A DNA stretch of 64,000 nt from Mesorhizobium sp. B2-1-8. GTDB taxonomy: Bacteria; Pseudomonadota; Alphaproteobacteria; Rhizobiales; Rhizobiaceae. The stretch covers positions 5,619,501-5,683,500 of the forward strand of contig NZ_CP083952.1 in NCBI RefSeq assembly GCF_006442545.2. Reading direction: 5' to 3'. A model generated the notes under the pieces. That model ran no database searches, was not told the DNA's origin, and was given only the letters and a program-made list of their open reading frames with translations. Positions within the stretch are counted from its first letter, which is position 1. Each line of letters opens with the position of its first letter. Position numbers and translations under genes: made by a program. This document shows, piece by piece, positions 1-8,523 of this stretch.

Positions 1-198
1 CATGGCGCCGGCATCGCGACGGCTGATCGCCGCTGGGCCGGCCGGGCGCAGCCAATCCACGGCCGAGCCATCCCGCCACCACCGATACGACGCCAGAGCT
101 CCACCAGCGGCGGGCGCAATTTCGACCGTCGCGACGCCGTCACTGATCGAGACCAGTTCCGTGCGTTGCACGGCAACGGCAGCGCAATTCTTTGCCAT
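1..198 (-). CDS. Aldose 1-epimerase (mutarotase)-like protein, 5' part only
   Basis: The first 66 codons are in the window and the gene runs off the left edge. The start is ATG at 198 with a GGGAG ribosome site a few bases upstream. The N-terminus has the pattern of GalM-type mutarotases: a beta strand (ATVEIAPAAGGALASYRWW), then DWLRPA, then a polar segment. These enzymes interconvert alpha and beta anomers of free aldoses in the cytoplasm. It diverges from a FadR-type regulator whose operon holds a sugar-acid dehydratase and an aldose dehydrogenase, so a role in supplying the right anomer is plausible. Only the N-terminus is visible and the catalytic His/Glu lie outside, so the family call is moderate. 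Confidence 0.55.
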   Translation of the reverse strand, partial: MAKNCAAVAVQRTELVSISDGVATVEIAPAAGGALASYRWWRDGSAVDWLRPAGPAAISRRDAGAM

Positions 199-245
199 CG
201 GCACTCCCCATCCCTTGACTCCAACCGTCACGGCTATAAGACATA

Positions 246-262
246 TCATATGAATAGTATGA
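246..262. promoter_or_regulatory. Inverted repeat TCATA-N7-TATGA between mutarotase and regulator
   Basis: A perfect 5+5 bp inverted repeat lies in an AT-rich stretch inside the divergent intergenic region and overlaps the likely start codon of the FadR-type gene. Such short dyads are typical of GntR/FadR operators, so autoregulation is possible. No footprint or second copy supports it here. Confidence 0.3.
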
Positions 263-1050
263 AGAATAGAAAAACGTTCAGCACCGCGCGCACGTCACGG
301 GTTGCCGTGGCGGTTTCCAGCGGTTCCACCGCGCTGCACGCGACCGTCGTCGAGCAGATCGGCCTGCGCATCGTGCAAGGTGACTTCCTGCCCGGCGAGG
401 CCCTGCCCAATGCCGACGATTCCAGTGAGATGCTGGGGGTCAGCCGCACGGTGCTGCGCGAGGCGATCAAGGTGCTGGCCGGCAAGGGGCTGGTCGAATC
501 GCGGCCGAAGACCGGCACACGGGTGCGTCCGCGCGCCGATTGGAATTTCCTCGATCCGGACGTGCTGTCATGGCGCTACGCCGGCGGTGTCAGCGCCGAG
601 GATGTGCGGGCGCTGTTCGAATTGCGCCGGGCCATCGAACCAATGTCGGCGGCCCTTGCCGCCCAGCGCGCCACGCCGGCGCAGATCGCCGAGATCCATG
701 CGGCACTGGCCGAAATGGAAGCAGTCAGCGATGACGGCGACCGCTTCGCCCAGCCCGATTTGGTGTTCCACCAGACCATCCTGCGCATGACCGGCAACGA
801 GCTGATCGGTTCGCTGGCGGCACTGGTCGAAACCGCGTTGGTGATGAGCTTTCGCCTCTCCAACGACAATCCCGAGGGCCAGCGCCACTCCTTGCCGCTG
901 CACCGGGAAGTCGCCGAGAAGATCGCCGCCGGTGATGCAGCGGGCGCGCAAAAGGCGCTGCTGGTGCTCATCGACAATGCCGAGGACGACGTGCGCCGCA
1001 GCGTCGAGAACCGCAACAAACGCCGCAACGGCCGGGGCCAGCAATCGTGA
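250..1050 (+). CDS. FadR-subfamily GntR transcriptional regulator
   Basis: This protein of about 266 residues has an N-terminal winged helix-turn-helix (VVEQIGLRIVQGDFLPGE through GVSRTVLREAIKVLAGKGLV, then a wing with RPKTGTRV). The C-terminal FCD effector domain begins at about DWNFLDPDVLSW and holds metal-site-type histidines (FHQTIL and the C-terminal LHREV). FCD regulators bind small organic acids and usually repress the neighbouring catabolic operon. ATG 250 was chosen (ATG 259 is also possible) because conserved sequence begins well after it and the further-upstream reading overlaps the mutarotase start. The stop overlaps the GTG of the dehydratase (GTGA), so this is the first gene of the operon. 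Its inducer is probably the sugar acid handled by that enzyme (inference). Confidence 0.88.
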   Translation: MNSMKNRKTFSTARTSRVAVAVSSGSTALHATVVEQIGLRIVQGDFLPGEALPNADDSSEMLGVSRTVLREAIKVLAGKGLVESRPKTGTRVRPRADWNFLDPDVLSWRYAGGVSAEDVRALFELRRAIEPMSAALAAQRATPAQIAEIHAALAEMEAVSDDGDRFAQPDLVFHQTILRMTGNELIGSLAALVETALVMSFRLSNDNPEGQRHSLPLHREVAEKIAAGDAAGAQKALLVLIDNAEDDVRRSVENRNKRRNGRGQQS

Positions 1051-2774
1051 CAGAGACCAAACGCAAACTGCGGTCCGAAGCCTGGTTCGGCGGTGAAGGC
1101 AAGAACGCCTTCATGCACCGCAGCTGGATGAAGAACCAGGGCATTCCGGCAGATGCTTTCGACGGCCGCCCGGTGATCGGCATCTGCAACACCTGGTCGG
1201 AACTGACCCCGTGCAATGCGCATCTGCGGGCACTGGCAGACCACGTCAAGCGTGGCGTCTACGAAGCCGGCGGCCTGCCGCTGGAATTCCCCGTGATGTC
1301 ACTTGGCGAAAGCAACATGCGCCCCACCGCCATGCTGTTCCGCAACCTGGCCAGCATGGATGTCGAGGAATCCATCCGCGGTAATCCGATCGACGGCGTC
1401 ATCCTGCTGGTCGGCTGCGACAAGACCACGCCGGCGCTGCTGATGGGGGCTGCCTCCTGCAACTTGCCGACCATCGCCGTCTCCGGCGGACCCATGCTCA
1501 ACGGCAAGTTCCGTGGACAGGATATCGGCTCGGGCACGCATGTCTGGAAATTCGCCGAGGAGGTCAAGGCCGGCCGCATGCCGATCGCCGACTTTCTCGC
1601 CGCCGAACAAGGCCAGAGCCGGTCGGCGGGCAGCTGCATGACGATGGGCACCGCTTCGACCATGGCCAGCATGGTGGAAGCGCTCGGCATCGGCATGCCG
1701 GACAATGCAGCGATCCCGGCGGTGGATTCGCGCCGCGGCGTGCTTGCCCAGCTGGCCGGACGGCAGATCGTCGATCTTGTCCGCCGCGACGTGACGATTT
1801 CGCAGATCCTGACCAAGCAAGCCTTCGAGAATGCCATCCGCGTCAATGGCGCGATCGGCGGCTCGACCAATGCGGTGCTGCATCTGATCGCCATCGCCAA
1901 CCGCGTCGGCGTCGATCTCAGCCTCGATGACTGGGACCGCCTTGGCCGCGACGTTCCAACCATTGTCGACCTGATGCCGTCGGGGCGGTTCCTGATGGAA
2001 GATTTCTACTATGCCGGGGGGCTAGCTGCGGTCATGGCGTCGCTTGATGAAGTGGGGCTTCTTCATCGCGACGCCATGACCGTCAGCGCCAAGACCATCG
2101 GTGAACTGATCGACGGCGCGCCCAACTACAACAGCGAAGTCATCAGGCCGCTGAGCGAGCCCTTGACCATGGAAGGCGGCATTTCGATCCTGCGCGGCAA
2201 TCTGGCGCCCAACGGCGCGGTCATCAAGCCGTCGGCGGCAACGCCCGAGCTGATGCAGCATCGCGGCAAGGCCGTCGTGTTCGAGAATATCGAGCATTAC
2301 TACGCCCGCATTGACGATCCGGAGCTGGATATCGATGCTTCCTCGGTGATGGTGCTGAAGAACTGCGGACCGCGCGGTTATCCCGGGATGGCCGAGGTCG
2401 GCAACATGCCGCTGCCGGCCAAGCTGCTCAGAGAAGGCGTCTCCGACATGGTGCGCATTTCGGACGCGCGCATGAGCGGCACCGCCTACGGCACGGTGGT
2501 GCTGCATGTGGCGCCCGAGGCCGCGGCTGGGGGCACGCTCGCCCTGGTGCGTGACGGCGATCTCATCGAGCTCGACGTCGCCGGCCGCCGGCTGGAGCTT
2601 TTGGTTTCGGACGAGGAACTGGCGATCCGCCGCCGCGACTGGAAGCCGCCGGCGCCGCCGCAAGGCGGCTACCAGAGCCTCTATGTCGAGCGCGTGCTGC
2701 AGGCCGACAAGGGCTGCGACTTCGACTTTCTCGTCGGCCGGCGCGATGCCGGCATACCCCGGCATTCCCACTAG
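1047..2774 (+). CDS. IlvD/Edd-family sugar-acid dehydratase, L-arabonate dehydratase type
   Basis: This 575-residue enzyme dehydrates an aldonate (C2-C3 water loss) to a 2-keto-3-deoxy acid, using a [2Fe-2S] cluster and Mg2+. The three cluster cysteines are visible: C56 (TPCNAH), C124 (VGCDKTTPA, which also holds the Mg Asp125 and the lysine that is carbamylated in the family) and C197 (SAGSCMTMGTA). Their spacing matches the pentonate dehydratases of rhizobia rather than branched-chain IlvD. The gene starts with GTG, overlapping the regulator stop. The following SDR dehydrogenase and FAH-family gene fit a non-phosphorylative pentose pathway. The substrate could be L-arabonate, D-xylonate or a related acid; sequence alone does not decide. 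Confidence 0.88.
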   Translation: MTETKRKLRSEAWFGGEGKNAFMHRSWMKNQGIPADAFDGRPVIGICNTWSELTPCNAHLRALADHVKRGVYEAGGLPLEFPVMSLGESNMRPTAMLFRNLASMDVEESIRGNPIDGVILLVGCDKTTPALLMGAASCNLPTIAVSGGPMLNGKFRGQDIGSGTHVWKFAEEVKAGRMPIADFLAAEQGQSRSAGSCMTMGTASTMASMVEALGIGMPDNAAIPAVDSRRGVLAQLAGRQIVDLVRRDVTISQILTKQAFENAIRVNGAIGGSTNAVLHLIAIANRVGVDLSLDDWDRLGRDVPTIVDLMPSGRFLMEDFYYAGGLAAVMASLDEVGLLHRDAMTVSAKTIGELIDGAPNYNSEVIRPLSEPLTMEGGISILRGNLAPNGAVIKPSAATPELMQHRGKAVVFENIEHYYARIDDPELDIDASSVMVLKNCGPRGYPGMAEVGNMPLPAKLLREGVSDMVRISDARMSGTAYGTVVLHVAPEAAAGGTLALVRDGDLIELDVAGRRLELLVSDEELAIRRRDWKPPAPPQGGYQSLYVERVLQADKGCDFDFLVGRRDAGIPRHSH

Positions 2775-2785
2775 AGAGGCGCGCG

Positions 2786-3565
2786 ATGACGGATCAGATC
2801 GGCAGCTACGCGACCTACCCCAGCCTCCAGGGCCGCAGCGTGTTCATCACCGGTGGCGGCAGCGGCATCGGCGAAAGCCTGGTGCGCCATTTCTGCGCGC
2901 AAGGCAGCCGCGTCGCTTTCATCGATCTGGCCGAGGAGCCTTCACGGCGCCTGGTCGATGCGATCGCGGCCGAAGGGCATCCCGCCCCACTGTTCATTCC
3001 CTGCGACCTGCGCAATGTCGAAGATCTGCAGGCAGCGACCGTGGAGGCGATGCGGCACAACGGTCCGATCCAGGTGCTGTGCAACAATGCCGGCAATGAC
3101 GACCGCCATCAGACCAAGGACGTGACGGTGGCCTATTGGGACGACCGCATGGCGGTCAATCTGCGCCACCAGTTCTTCGCGGCCCAGGCGGTGCGCCCTC
3201 AGATGAGCGCGCATGGCGGCGGCTCGATCATCAATTTTGGTTCCATCACCTGGATGGTCGGCGATCCCGATTGTCCCGCCTATGTCACCGCGAAAGCCGC
3301 TGTCTATGGCATGACGCGGGCGCTGGCCCGCGAACTCGGCCCCGAGCGCATCCGCGTCAACTGCATGGTGCCTGGCTGGGTCATGACAGAGCGCCAGATG
3401 CGGCTGTGGCTGAACCCGGCCGGCGAACGCCAGATCGCGGAGCGGCAGTGCCTGCCCGACCGGCTGCAGCCATCCGACATAGCGCGCATGGCGCTGTTCC
3501 TGGCCGCCGACGACAGCCTGATGTGCACGAGCCAGCAGTTCATCGTCGATGCGGGCTGGGTGTGA
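2786..3565 (+). CDS. SDR aldose 1-dehydrogenase, XylB-like
   Basis: This 259-residue classical short-chain dehydrogenase oxidises an aldose at C1 to the lactone with NAD(P)+. The Rossmann motif TGGGSGIG is at residues 22-29, NNAG at 100-103, and the catalytic Ser153, Tyr166 and Lys170 are present (YVTAK). Several stretches recall Caulobacter D-xylose dehydrogenase XylB: YPSL before the first strand, NNAGNDDRH, the MTRALARELGP helix and the terminal DAGW. An AGAGG-like ribosome site precedes ATG 2786. It lies 11 bp after the dehydratase, so the two probably act in series (aldose to lactone to aldonate to keto-deoxy acid). No dedicated lactonase gene sits in this operon. Confidence 0.87.
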   Translation: MTDQIGSYATYPSLQGRSVFITGGGSGIGESLVRHFCAQGSRVAFIDLAEEPSRRLVDAIAAEGHPAPLFIPCDLRNVEDLQAATVEAMRHNGPIQVLCNNAGNDDRHQTKDVTVAYWDDRMAVNLRHQFFAAQAVRPQMSAHGGGSIINFGSITWMVGDPDCPAYVTAKAAVYGMTRALARELGPERIRVNCMVPGWVMTERQMRLWLNPAGERQIAERQCLPDRLQPSDIARMALFLAADDSLMCTSQQFIVDAGWV

Positions 3566-3597
3566 CCGGTACGGCCTCAAGGGAAAAAGGGTATTTC

Positions 3598-4596
3598 ATG
3601 CGTCTTGTTCAGTACACAACGCTCGATGGCGGCAGGCGGGTCGGCCGCGTCTCCGATGACGGCAATCGCCTGCATCCGCTCGACAAGACCGGCACGGTAC
3701 TGGAACTCGCCGAAGCGGCAATCGCCGATGGCGCGTCCATCGCGTCGCTGGTCGAGAAGCGGACGGGTACGGCCACGGTCGACTATGGCGAACTGCTGCG
3801 CGATGGCCGCGTGCTCGCTCCTGTCGACCATCCGGAACCGGCGCGGTTCCTGGTCACCGGCACCGGCCTCACCCACACCGGAAGTGCCGCCGCCCGCGAC
3901 AAGATGCATGTGCTGACCCATGGCGAGGACGCCGAGGAATCGGATTCGCTGAAGATCTTCCGCATGGGCCTGGAAGGCGGCAAGCCCGGCGCCGGCAAGA
4001 TCGGAATCCAGCCCGAGTGGTTCTTCAAGGGTGTAGGCACCTGTGTCGTGCCACCCGGCGCCGATCTGCCCATGCCGGCCTTCGCACGCGCCGGCGCAGA
4101 AGAGGCCGAGATCGTCGGGCTTTACCTCAATGGGCCGGATGGCCGCCCTTATCGCATCGGCTACGCGCTGGGCAACGAATATTCCGACCATGTGACGGAG
4201 GCCGAGAACTACCTCTATCTCGCCCACTCGAAACTCCGTTCCTGCTCGATCGGCCCGGAGCTTTTGATCGGCGACCTGCCCGAAGAAGTGCGCGGCCATT
4301 CCCGCATCCTGCGCGACGGCACTGTTATCTGGGAACAGGAGTTCCTGTCCGGCGAGGCGCACATGTCGCACTCGATCGCCAATCTCGAACATTTCCATTT
4401 CCGCTATCCGATGCACCGCAGGGCGGGCGACCTGCACGCCTATTTCTTCGGCGCGGCGGTGATGAGCTACGCCTCCGGCGTCAAGACGGCTTCCGGCGAC
4501 GAGTTTGAAATCCAGGCACAGACATTCGGCAAGCCGCTGCGCAACCGGATGGTGTCGGTGCCGGACGAGGGGCTGGTCGCCGTCATCCAGCTGTGA
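3598..4596 (+). CDS. FAH-superfamily protein, AraD1/GguC-like
   Basis: ATG 3598 is preceded by a purine-rich GGGAAAAAGGG. The gene encodes 332 residues, the usual length for AraD1/GguC-like members of the fumarylacetoacetate hydrolase superfamily. The family acid cluster for the divalent metal is seen (GAEEAEIVGLY), followed by GYALGNEYSDH and the C-terminal GDEFEIQAQTFG core. FAH-fold proteins cleave or dehydrate 2-keto acids. Next to an aldonate dehydratase, the likely substrate is the 2-keto-3-deoxy-pentonate it makes, but dehydratase, hydrolase and aldolase activities are all known or proposed in this superfamily. The reading frame is open upstream across the SDR gene, but the ribosome site and family length support this start. 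Confidence 0.78.
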   Translation: MRLVQYTTLDGGRRVGRVSDDGNRLHPLDKTGTVLELAEAAIADGASIASLVEKRTGTATVDYGELLRDGRVLAPVDHPEPARFLVTGTGLTHTGSAAARDKMHVLTHGEDAEESDSLKIFRMGLEGGKPGAGKIGIQPEWFFKGVGTCVVPPGADLPMPAFARAGAEEAEIVGLYLNGPDGRPYRIGYALGNEYSDHVTEAENYLYLAHSKLRSCSIGPELLIGDLPEEVRGHSRILRDGTVIWEQEFLSGEAHMSHSIANLEHFHFRYPMHRRAGDLHAYFFGAAVMSYASGVKTASGDEFEIQAQTFGKPLRNRMVSVPDEGLVAVIQL

Positions 4597-4649
4597 TGGC
4601 AAAAGCCCCGGAAATTACGGTCCACCAGAACGACAATGGGAGATTGAGA

Positions 4650-5675
4650 ATGGGACTGAAGAAAGCGTTTTTGAGACTAGCGACGATCGGGCTCGGTATC
4701 GGCCTGATGACATCGGCGGCGCTCGCCGCGAACCTGCGCGTGCTGGCCTGGGACGGTTACGCCGACCCGGACTGGGTGAAGGACTTCACCGCCGCCACCG
4801 GCATCGGCGTCGATGTCGTCTTCATCGGCAGCGATGACGAGATCTGGGCCAAGATCAAGGGCAGCGAAGGTCAGGACTTCGACGTCTTCGCCGTCAACAC
4901 CGCCCAGCTGCAGCGCTACATCAAGGCCGATCTGGTATCGCCGATCGACATCACCAAGCTGCCGAACCAGAAGGACGTGCTGCCGCGCTTCCGCGATTTG
5001 TCCCAGGTCAGCGGCGACACCAAGGACGGCAAGGTCTACGGCATTCCATTCTGCTTCGATTCCATCGGGCTGATCTACGACACCGACAAGGTCAAGCCGG
5101 CGCCGACCTCGATGTCGGTCCTGTGGGATCCGGCCTACAAGGGCAAGATCCTCGCCTACGACAATGGCGAGCACAATTTCTCGTTCACCGCGCTGACACT
5201 CGGCTACAAGGATCCGTTCAACCTCAATGAGGAGCAGATGGCGGCGGTCAAGGCCAAGCTAGTCGAACTCAAGCGCAATGTGCTGAGCTTCTACACCACC
5301 GCCGACGAGGCCCAGCAGATCTACCAGAACAATGACGTTGCGCTGATCTGGGCCAATTACGGCCAGCAGCAGGTCAAGGCGCTGCAGAAGATCGGCGCCC
5401 ATGTCGCCTACGTCAACCCGAGCGAAGGCGCGCTTGCCTGGCTCGACAACTGGGTGATCTCCAAGGGCGTCCGCGACAATGCGGCGGCCGAGAAGTGGAT
5501 CGACTTCATGCTGACGAAGAAGATCGGTGGCGAGCTTTCCGAGCGCACCGGCTTCGGCAACACCGTGGTCGAGTCGGGCAGCGCCGGCGGCAACGACAAG
5601 CTGGTCTGGCTCAACAATGTCGAAGACCCGCTCAAGCGTTCGGACATGTGGAACGAGGTCAAGGCGACGCCCTGA
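4650..5675 (+). CDS. PotD/PotF-type ABC importer substrate-binding protein
   Basis: This 341-residue secreted binding protein has a clear signal peptide (MGLKKAFLRLATIGLGIGLM, cut near TSAALA/AN). The start ATG 4650 has GGGAG a short distance upstream. The mature sequence opens with ANLRVLAWDGYADPDWVKDF and continues with the YGIPFCFDSIGLIYDTDKV segment typical of the spermidine/putrescine (PotD) cluster of periplasmic proteins. It would deliver solute to the permeases encoded at 6852 and 7721. PotD-like proteins bind polyamines, opines, amino-acid derivatives or organic anions; placement behind sugar-acid genes suggests an acidic sugar derivative, which is inference. A perfect hairpin follows its stop codon. 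Confidence 0.85.
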   Translation: MGLKKAFLRLATIGLGIGLMTSAALAANLRVLAWDGYADPDWVKDFTAATGIGVDVVFIGSDDEIWAKIKGSEGQDFDVFAVNTAQLQRYIKADLVSPIDITKLPNQKDVLPRFRDLSQVSGDTKDGKVYGIPFCFDSIGLIYDTDKVKPAPTSMSVLWDPAYKGKILAYDNGEHNFSFTALTLGYKDPFNLNEEQMAAVKAKLVELKRNVLSFYTTADEAQQIYQNNDVALIWANYGQQQVKALQKIGAHVAYVNPSEGALAWLDNWVISKGVRDNAAAEKWIDFMLTKKIGGELSERTGFGNTVVESGSAGGNDKLVWLNNVEDPLKRSDMWNEVKATP

Positions 5676-5703
5676 TCCCTTCCGCGCCTGACCTCGAAGG
5701 ACC

Positions 5704-5730
5704 CGGCGGTCCGGACGTTCCGGACCGCCG
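5704..5730. other. Perfect 11-bp hairpin between binding-protein and ATPase genes
   Basis: CGGCGGTCCGG (5704-5714) pairs completely with CCGGACCGCCG (5720-5730) across a 5-base loop ACGTT. It has no following T-run, so it is more likely an RNA-stability or partial attenuation element that lets the binding protein be made in excess over the membrane parts than a strong terminator. Confidence 0.6.
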
Positions 5731-5751
5731 AAGCGTATGCGAGAATATTCC

Positions 5752-6855
5752 ATGAGCCAGAACACCGACCTCTTGACGCTGCGGTCCGTCTCGAAATCCT
5801 ACGGCACGGTTCCCGTGCTGCACGACATCGACCTGTCGATCCGGGACGGTGAGTTCCTCACCGTTCTTGGACCGTCAGGTTCGGGCAAGAGCACGGTCCT
5901 GCGGCTGATCGGCGGGCTGGAGCCGTTGAGCTCGGGCGAAATCCGGCTGGACGGCCAGGACATCAGCCGCATGCCGATCAACCGGCGGCCGTTCAACACC
6001 GTGTTCCAGGACTATGCTCTGTTCCCGCATATGACCGTCTCCGGAAATGTCGGCTATGGGCTTTCGGTGCGCCATCTCAAGCGCAAGGAAATCGCGCGCC
6101 GTGTCGGAGAAGCCCTCGAGCTTGTGCAGCTCGGGCGTTTCGCCGAGCGCTTCCCGGCGCAGCTTTCGGGCGGCCAGCGCCAGCGCGTCGCGCTCGCCCG
6201 GGCGCTCATCTGCCAGCCGCGCCTGATCCTGCTCGACGAGCCGCTCGCCGCGCTCGATCTCGAGTTGCGCCGGCAGATGCAGGAGTTCCTGAAATCCATC
6301 CAGCGCGAGATCAAGACCACCTTCCTGTTCGTCACCCACGACCAGGAAGAAGCCATCGGCATGGCCGATCGGATCTGCGTCATGCAGGCCGGCCATATCC
6401 GCCAGCTTGGCACGCCGCATGAGCTCTACTACAAGCCGAATTGCGAGTTCGTGGCGCGGTTCTTCGGCGAGAACAATCTGGTGGCTGGAAGGCTCGGGCC
6501 CGTGCAGGGCGAGCAACGGTCGATCGAGACCGCGCTTGGACAACTGGTCTGCTCGATCGGCGACCAGCCGCATCTGAAGGCCGCCCCCGACGGCGCCAGC
6601 GCCTTCGCAGCGTTCCGTCCCGAGGCCTTGCACCTTGCGCAGGACACGGACGGCGGCAACCGCTTTTCCGGCACCATTGCCGATCTGGCCTTTGCCGGCT
6701 CGTCGACGGTCGCCACGATCATGGCGGGGCCGGACAATGCCCCGCAACGCCTCCGGTTGCGCGTGCCGAGCCGGATCGACGGCAGCGCGCTCAAGTCAGG
6801 CGAGACGGTCTCGCTTTGCTTTGCGCCTCATGAAGGCCATCTGGTGCTGGCGTGA
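5752..6855 (+). CDS. PotA-type ABC importer ATPase
   Basis: This 367-residue ATPase energises the importer from the cytoplasmic face. Walker A is GPSGSGKST, the Q-loop lies near VFQDYALFPHM, the signature is LSGGQRQRV, Walker B is LILLDEPLAALD and the switch His is in FVTHDQEEA. A C-terminal TOBE regulatory domain (about residues 280-367) follows, as in PotA. ATG 5752 was preferred over ATG 5737 because the family N-terminus (LTLRSVSKSYG) then sits at the usual distance and GAGAA precedes it. The stop overlaps the GTG of the next permease, indicating coupled translation. Confidence 0.93.
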   Translation: MSQNTDLLTLRSVSKSYGTVPVLHDIDLSIRDGEFLTVLGPSGSGKSTVLRLIGGLEPLSSGEIRLDGQDISRMPINRRPFNTVFQDYALFPHMTVSGNVGYGLSVRHLKRKEIARRVGEALELVQLGRFAERFPAQLSGGQRQRVALARALICQPRLILLDEPLAALDLELRRQMQEFLKSIQREIKTTFLFVTHDQEEAIGMADRICVMQAGHIRQLGTPHELYYKPNCEFVARFFGENNLVAGRLGPVQGEQRSIETALGQLVCSIGDQPHLKAAPDGASAFAAFRPEALHLAQDTDGGNRFSGTIADLAFAGSSTVATIMAGPDNAPQRLRLRVPSRIDGSALKSGETVSLCFAPHEGHLVLA

Positions 6856-7724
6856 GCGGAGCGGGTTTGACACACTCCGCGGAAAGGCGCTTGTCGCAGC
6901 TGGTCACAGTGCTGGCCTTTGCCCTGCCGGTGATCTTCGTCCTCGTGCCGCTGGCGATCTTCCTGGTCTACAGCTTCTTCAGCGTCGACCAGGGCACGAT
7001 CGTCTATGCGCCGACGCTCGGCAACTATGTCAGGTTCTTCACCGATCCAATCTTTCTGCCGGTGTTCTGGAACACCATCGTGCTGTGCGTGTCGGTTGCG
7101 GTCATCTGCATCCTGCTCGCCTATCCCGCCGCCTATTTCCTGACGACGCTGAAGGGGCGCTGGCGCTATGCCCTGCTGATGCTGCTCCTGGTGCCGCTGC
7201 TGATGAGCTATGTCATCAAGATCTACGCGATCCGCAGCATTCTCGGCCTCAACGGCTTCCTCAACAAGGCACTTGTGGCGCTCGGCATCCTGGATCAGCC
7301 ATCGACGCTTTTCGTGTTCAACATGAACGCCATCCTTTTGACGCTGAGCCTGCTTTTGATCCCGTTTGCCATCCTGCCGATCTTCCTGTCGCTGGAGCGG
7401 ATCCCGCAGACCTTGCTGCGCGCCTCGGACGATCTTGGCGCCAGCAGCCTGCAGACGTTCCTGCGCATTACCTTGCCGCTCAGCCTGCCCGGCGTCGCCT
7501 CGGCGGCGAGCTTCGTCTTCGTGCTGGCGATCGGCGATTTCCTGACGCCGCAGATGGTCGGCGGGATCAGCGGCTTCACCTTCGGCCGCATCCTCTACAG
7601 CCAGTTCGGCACGGCCTATAACTGGCCGTTCGGCGCGGCGCTGTCGGTGGCGCTGGCGATCGTGGTGATCGCCGCCATTCTCGTCGGCGAACGGTTCGGG
7701 CGCAGCCGGGGGACATCGGTATGA
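6852..7724 (+). CDS. PotB-type ABC importer permease
   Basis: This 290-residue inner-membrane protein has about six hydrophobic helices. The BPD_transp_1 coupling motif is visible near LLRASDDLGASSLQTFLRITLPLSLPG, the EAA loop that contacts the ATPase. It forms a heterodimer with the product of the next gene. The start is GTG, overlapping the ATPase stop (GTGA), and the end overlaps the next ATG (ATGA), so the importer genes are tightly coupled. The solute is unknown (see the binding protein). Confidence 0.9.
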   Translation: MSGAGLTHSAERRLSQLVTVLAFALPVIFVLVPLAIFLVYSFFSVDQGTIVYAPTLGNYVRFFTDPIFLPVFWNTIVLCVSVAVICILLAYPAAYFLTTLKGRWRYALLMLLLVPLLMSYVIKIYAIRSILGLNGFLNKALVALGILDQPSTLFVFNMNAILLTLSLLLIPFAILPIFLSLERIPQTLLRASDDLGASSLQTFLRITLPLSLPGVASAASFVFVLAIGDFLTPQMVGGISGFTFGRILYSQFGTAYNWPFGAALSVALAIVVIAAILVGERFGRSRGTSV

Positions 7725-8521
7725 GTGCGCTGCCCCGGCCGTCCACCATCTTCCTGGCCGCGATCACGGCGCTGGTCGCTGTATTGCTCTACAGCCCGCT
7801 GTTCGTGCCGATCGTCTCGTCGTTCTTCAGCATTGCGCATGGCGATGTCGACTGGTCGTCGCCCACCCTCTCGACCTATCGGGCGCTGGCCGGGAACCAT
7901 GACATCCTGGCCGCCCTGCGTACGACGCTCATCGTTGGGCTCTGCACCGTCGTGCTCTCGGTGGTCAGCGGAACGCTGCTGGCGCTCTACTATCACGGCC
8001 GCCGCTCGGGACGTTCGATCCTGCAGTTCATCATCTTCCTGCCATTCCTGATGCCGCCGATCATCAGCGGCCTGGCGCTGCTGATCTTCTTCCGCGAGAT
8101 CGGGCTCGAACGCTCGCTGCTGACGGTCGTCATCGGGCATACGGTGTTCGTGCTGGCGATCGTCTATCGCACCGTGCTGATGCGGCTGCAGTCGATGAGC
8201 CGCACGCTGGTCGAAGCATCCTACGATCTCGGCGCAACGGGCTGGCAGACCTTCTGGCGCATCATCCTGCCGAACCTGTCGAGCGCCATGGTCGGCGGCG
8301 CCATCCTGGCCTTCGCGCTGTCGTTCGACGAGACGATGATCACCATCCTCGTCACCGGCACGCAAAGCACACTGCCAGTCAGGCTGTGGGCGATGATGCG
8401 TCTTGGCTTTTCGCCCGACATCAACGCGCTGGTGGCGCTGATCCTGATGTTCACCGTGCTGCTGTGCGTGCTTGCCGCCCGTTTTCTGATCCCGAGGCAA
8501 ATGGCGACGGAACGGAATTGA
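7721..8521 (+). CDS. PotC-type ABC importer permease
   Basis: This 266-residue partner permease carries the EAA-loop sequence LVEASYDLGATGWQTFWRIILPNLS and typical PotC helices (FALSFDETMITILVTG). It is the last gene of the operon that starts with the FadR-type regulator; its stop lies 2 bp from the stop of a convergent flavin dehydrogenase gene. The start overlaps the previous stop (ATGA). Confidence 0.9.
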   Translation: MSALPRPSTIFLAAITALVAVLLYSPLFVPIVSSFFSIAHGDVDWSSPTLSTYRALAGNHDILAALRTTLIVGLCTVVLSVVSGTLLALYYHGRRSGRSILQFIIFLPFLMPPIISGLALLIFFREIGLERSLLTVVIGHTVFVLAIVYRTVLMRLQSMSRTLVEASYDLGATGWQTFWRIILPNLSSAMVGGAILAFALSFDETMITILVTGTQSTLPVRLWAMMRLGFSPDINALVALILMFTVLLCVLAARFLIPRQMATERN

Positions 8522-8523
8522 GT

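Noticed and set aside
3136..4596. Apparent 486-residue fusion ahead of the FAH-family protein
   Set aside because: The first 154 residues are the SDR gene in another frame; a ribosome site and the family start are at 3598.
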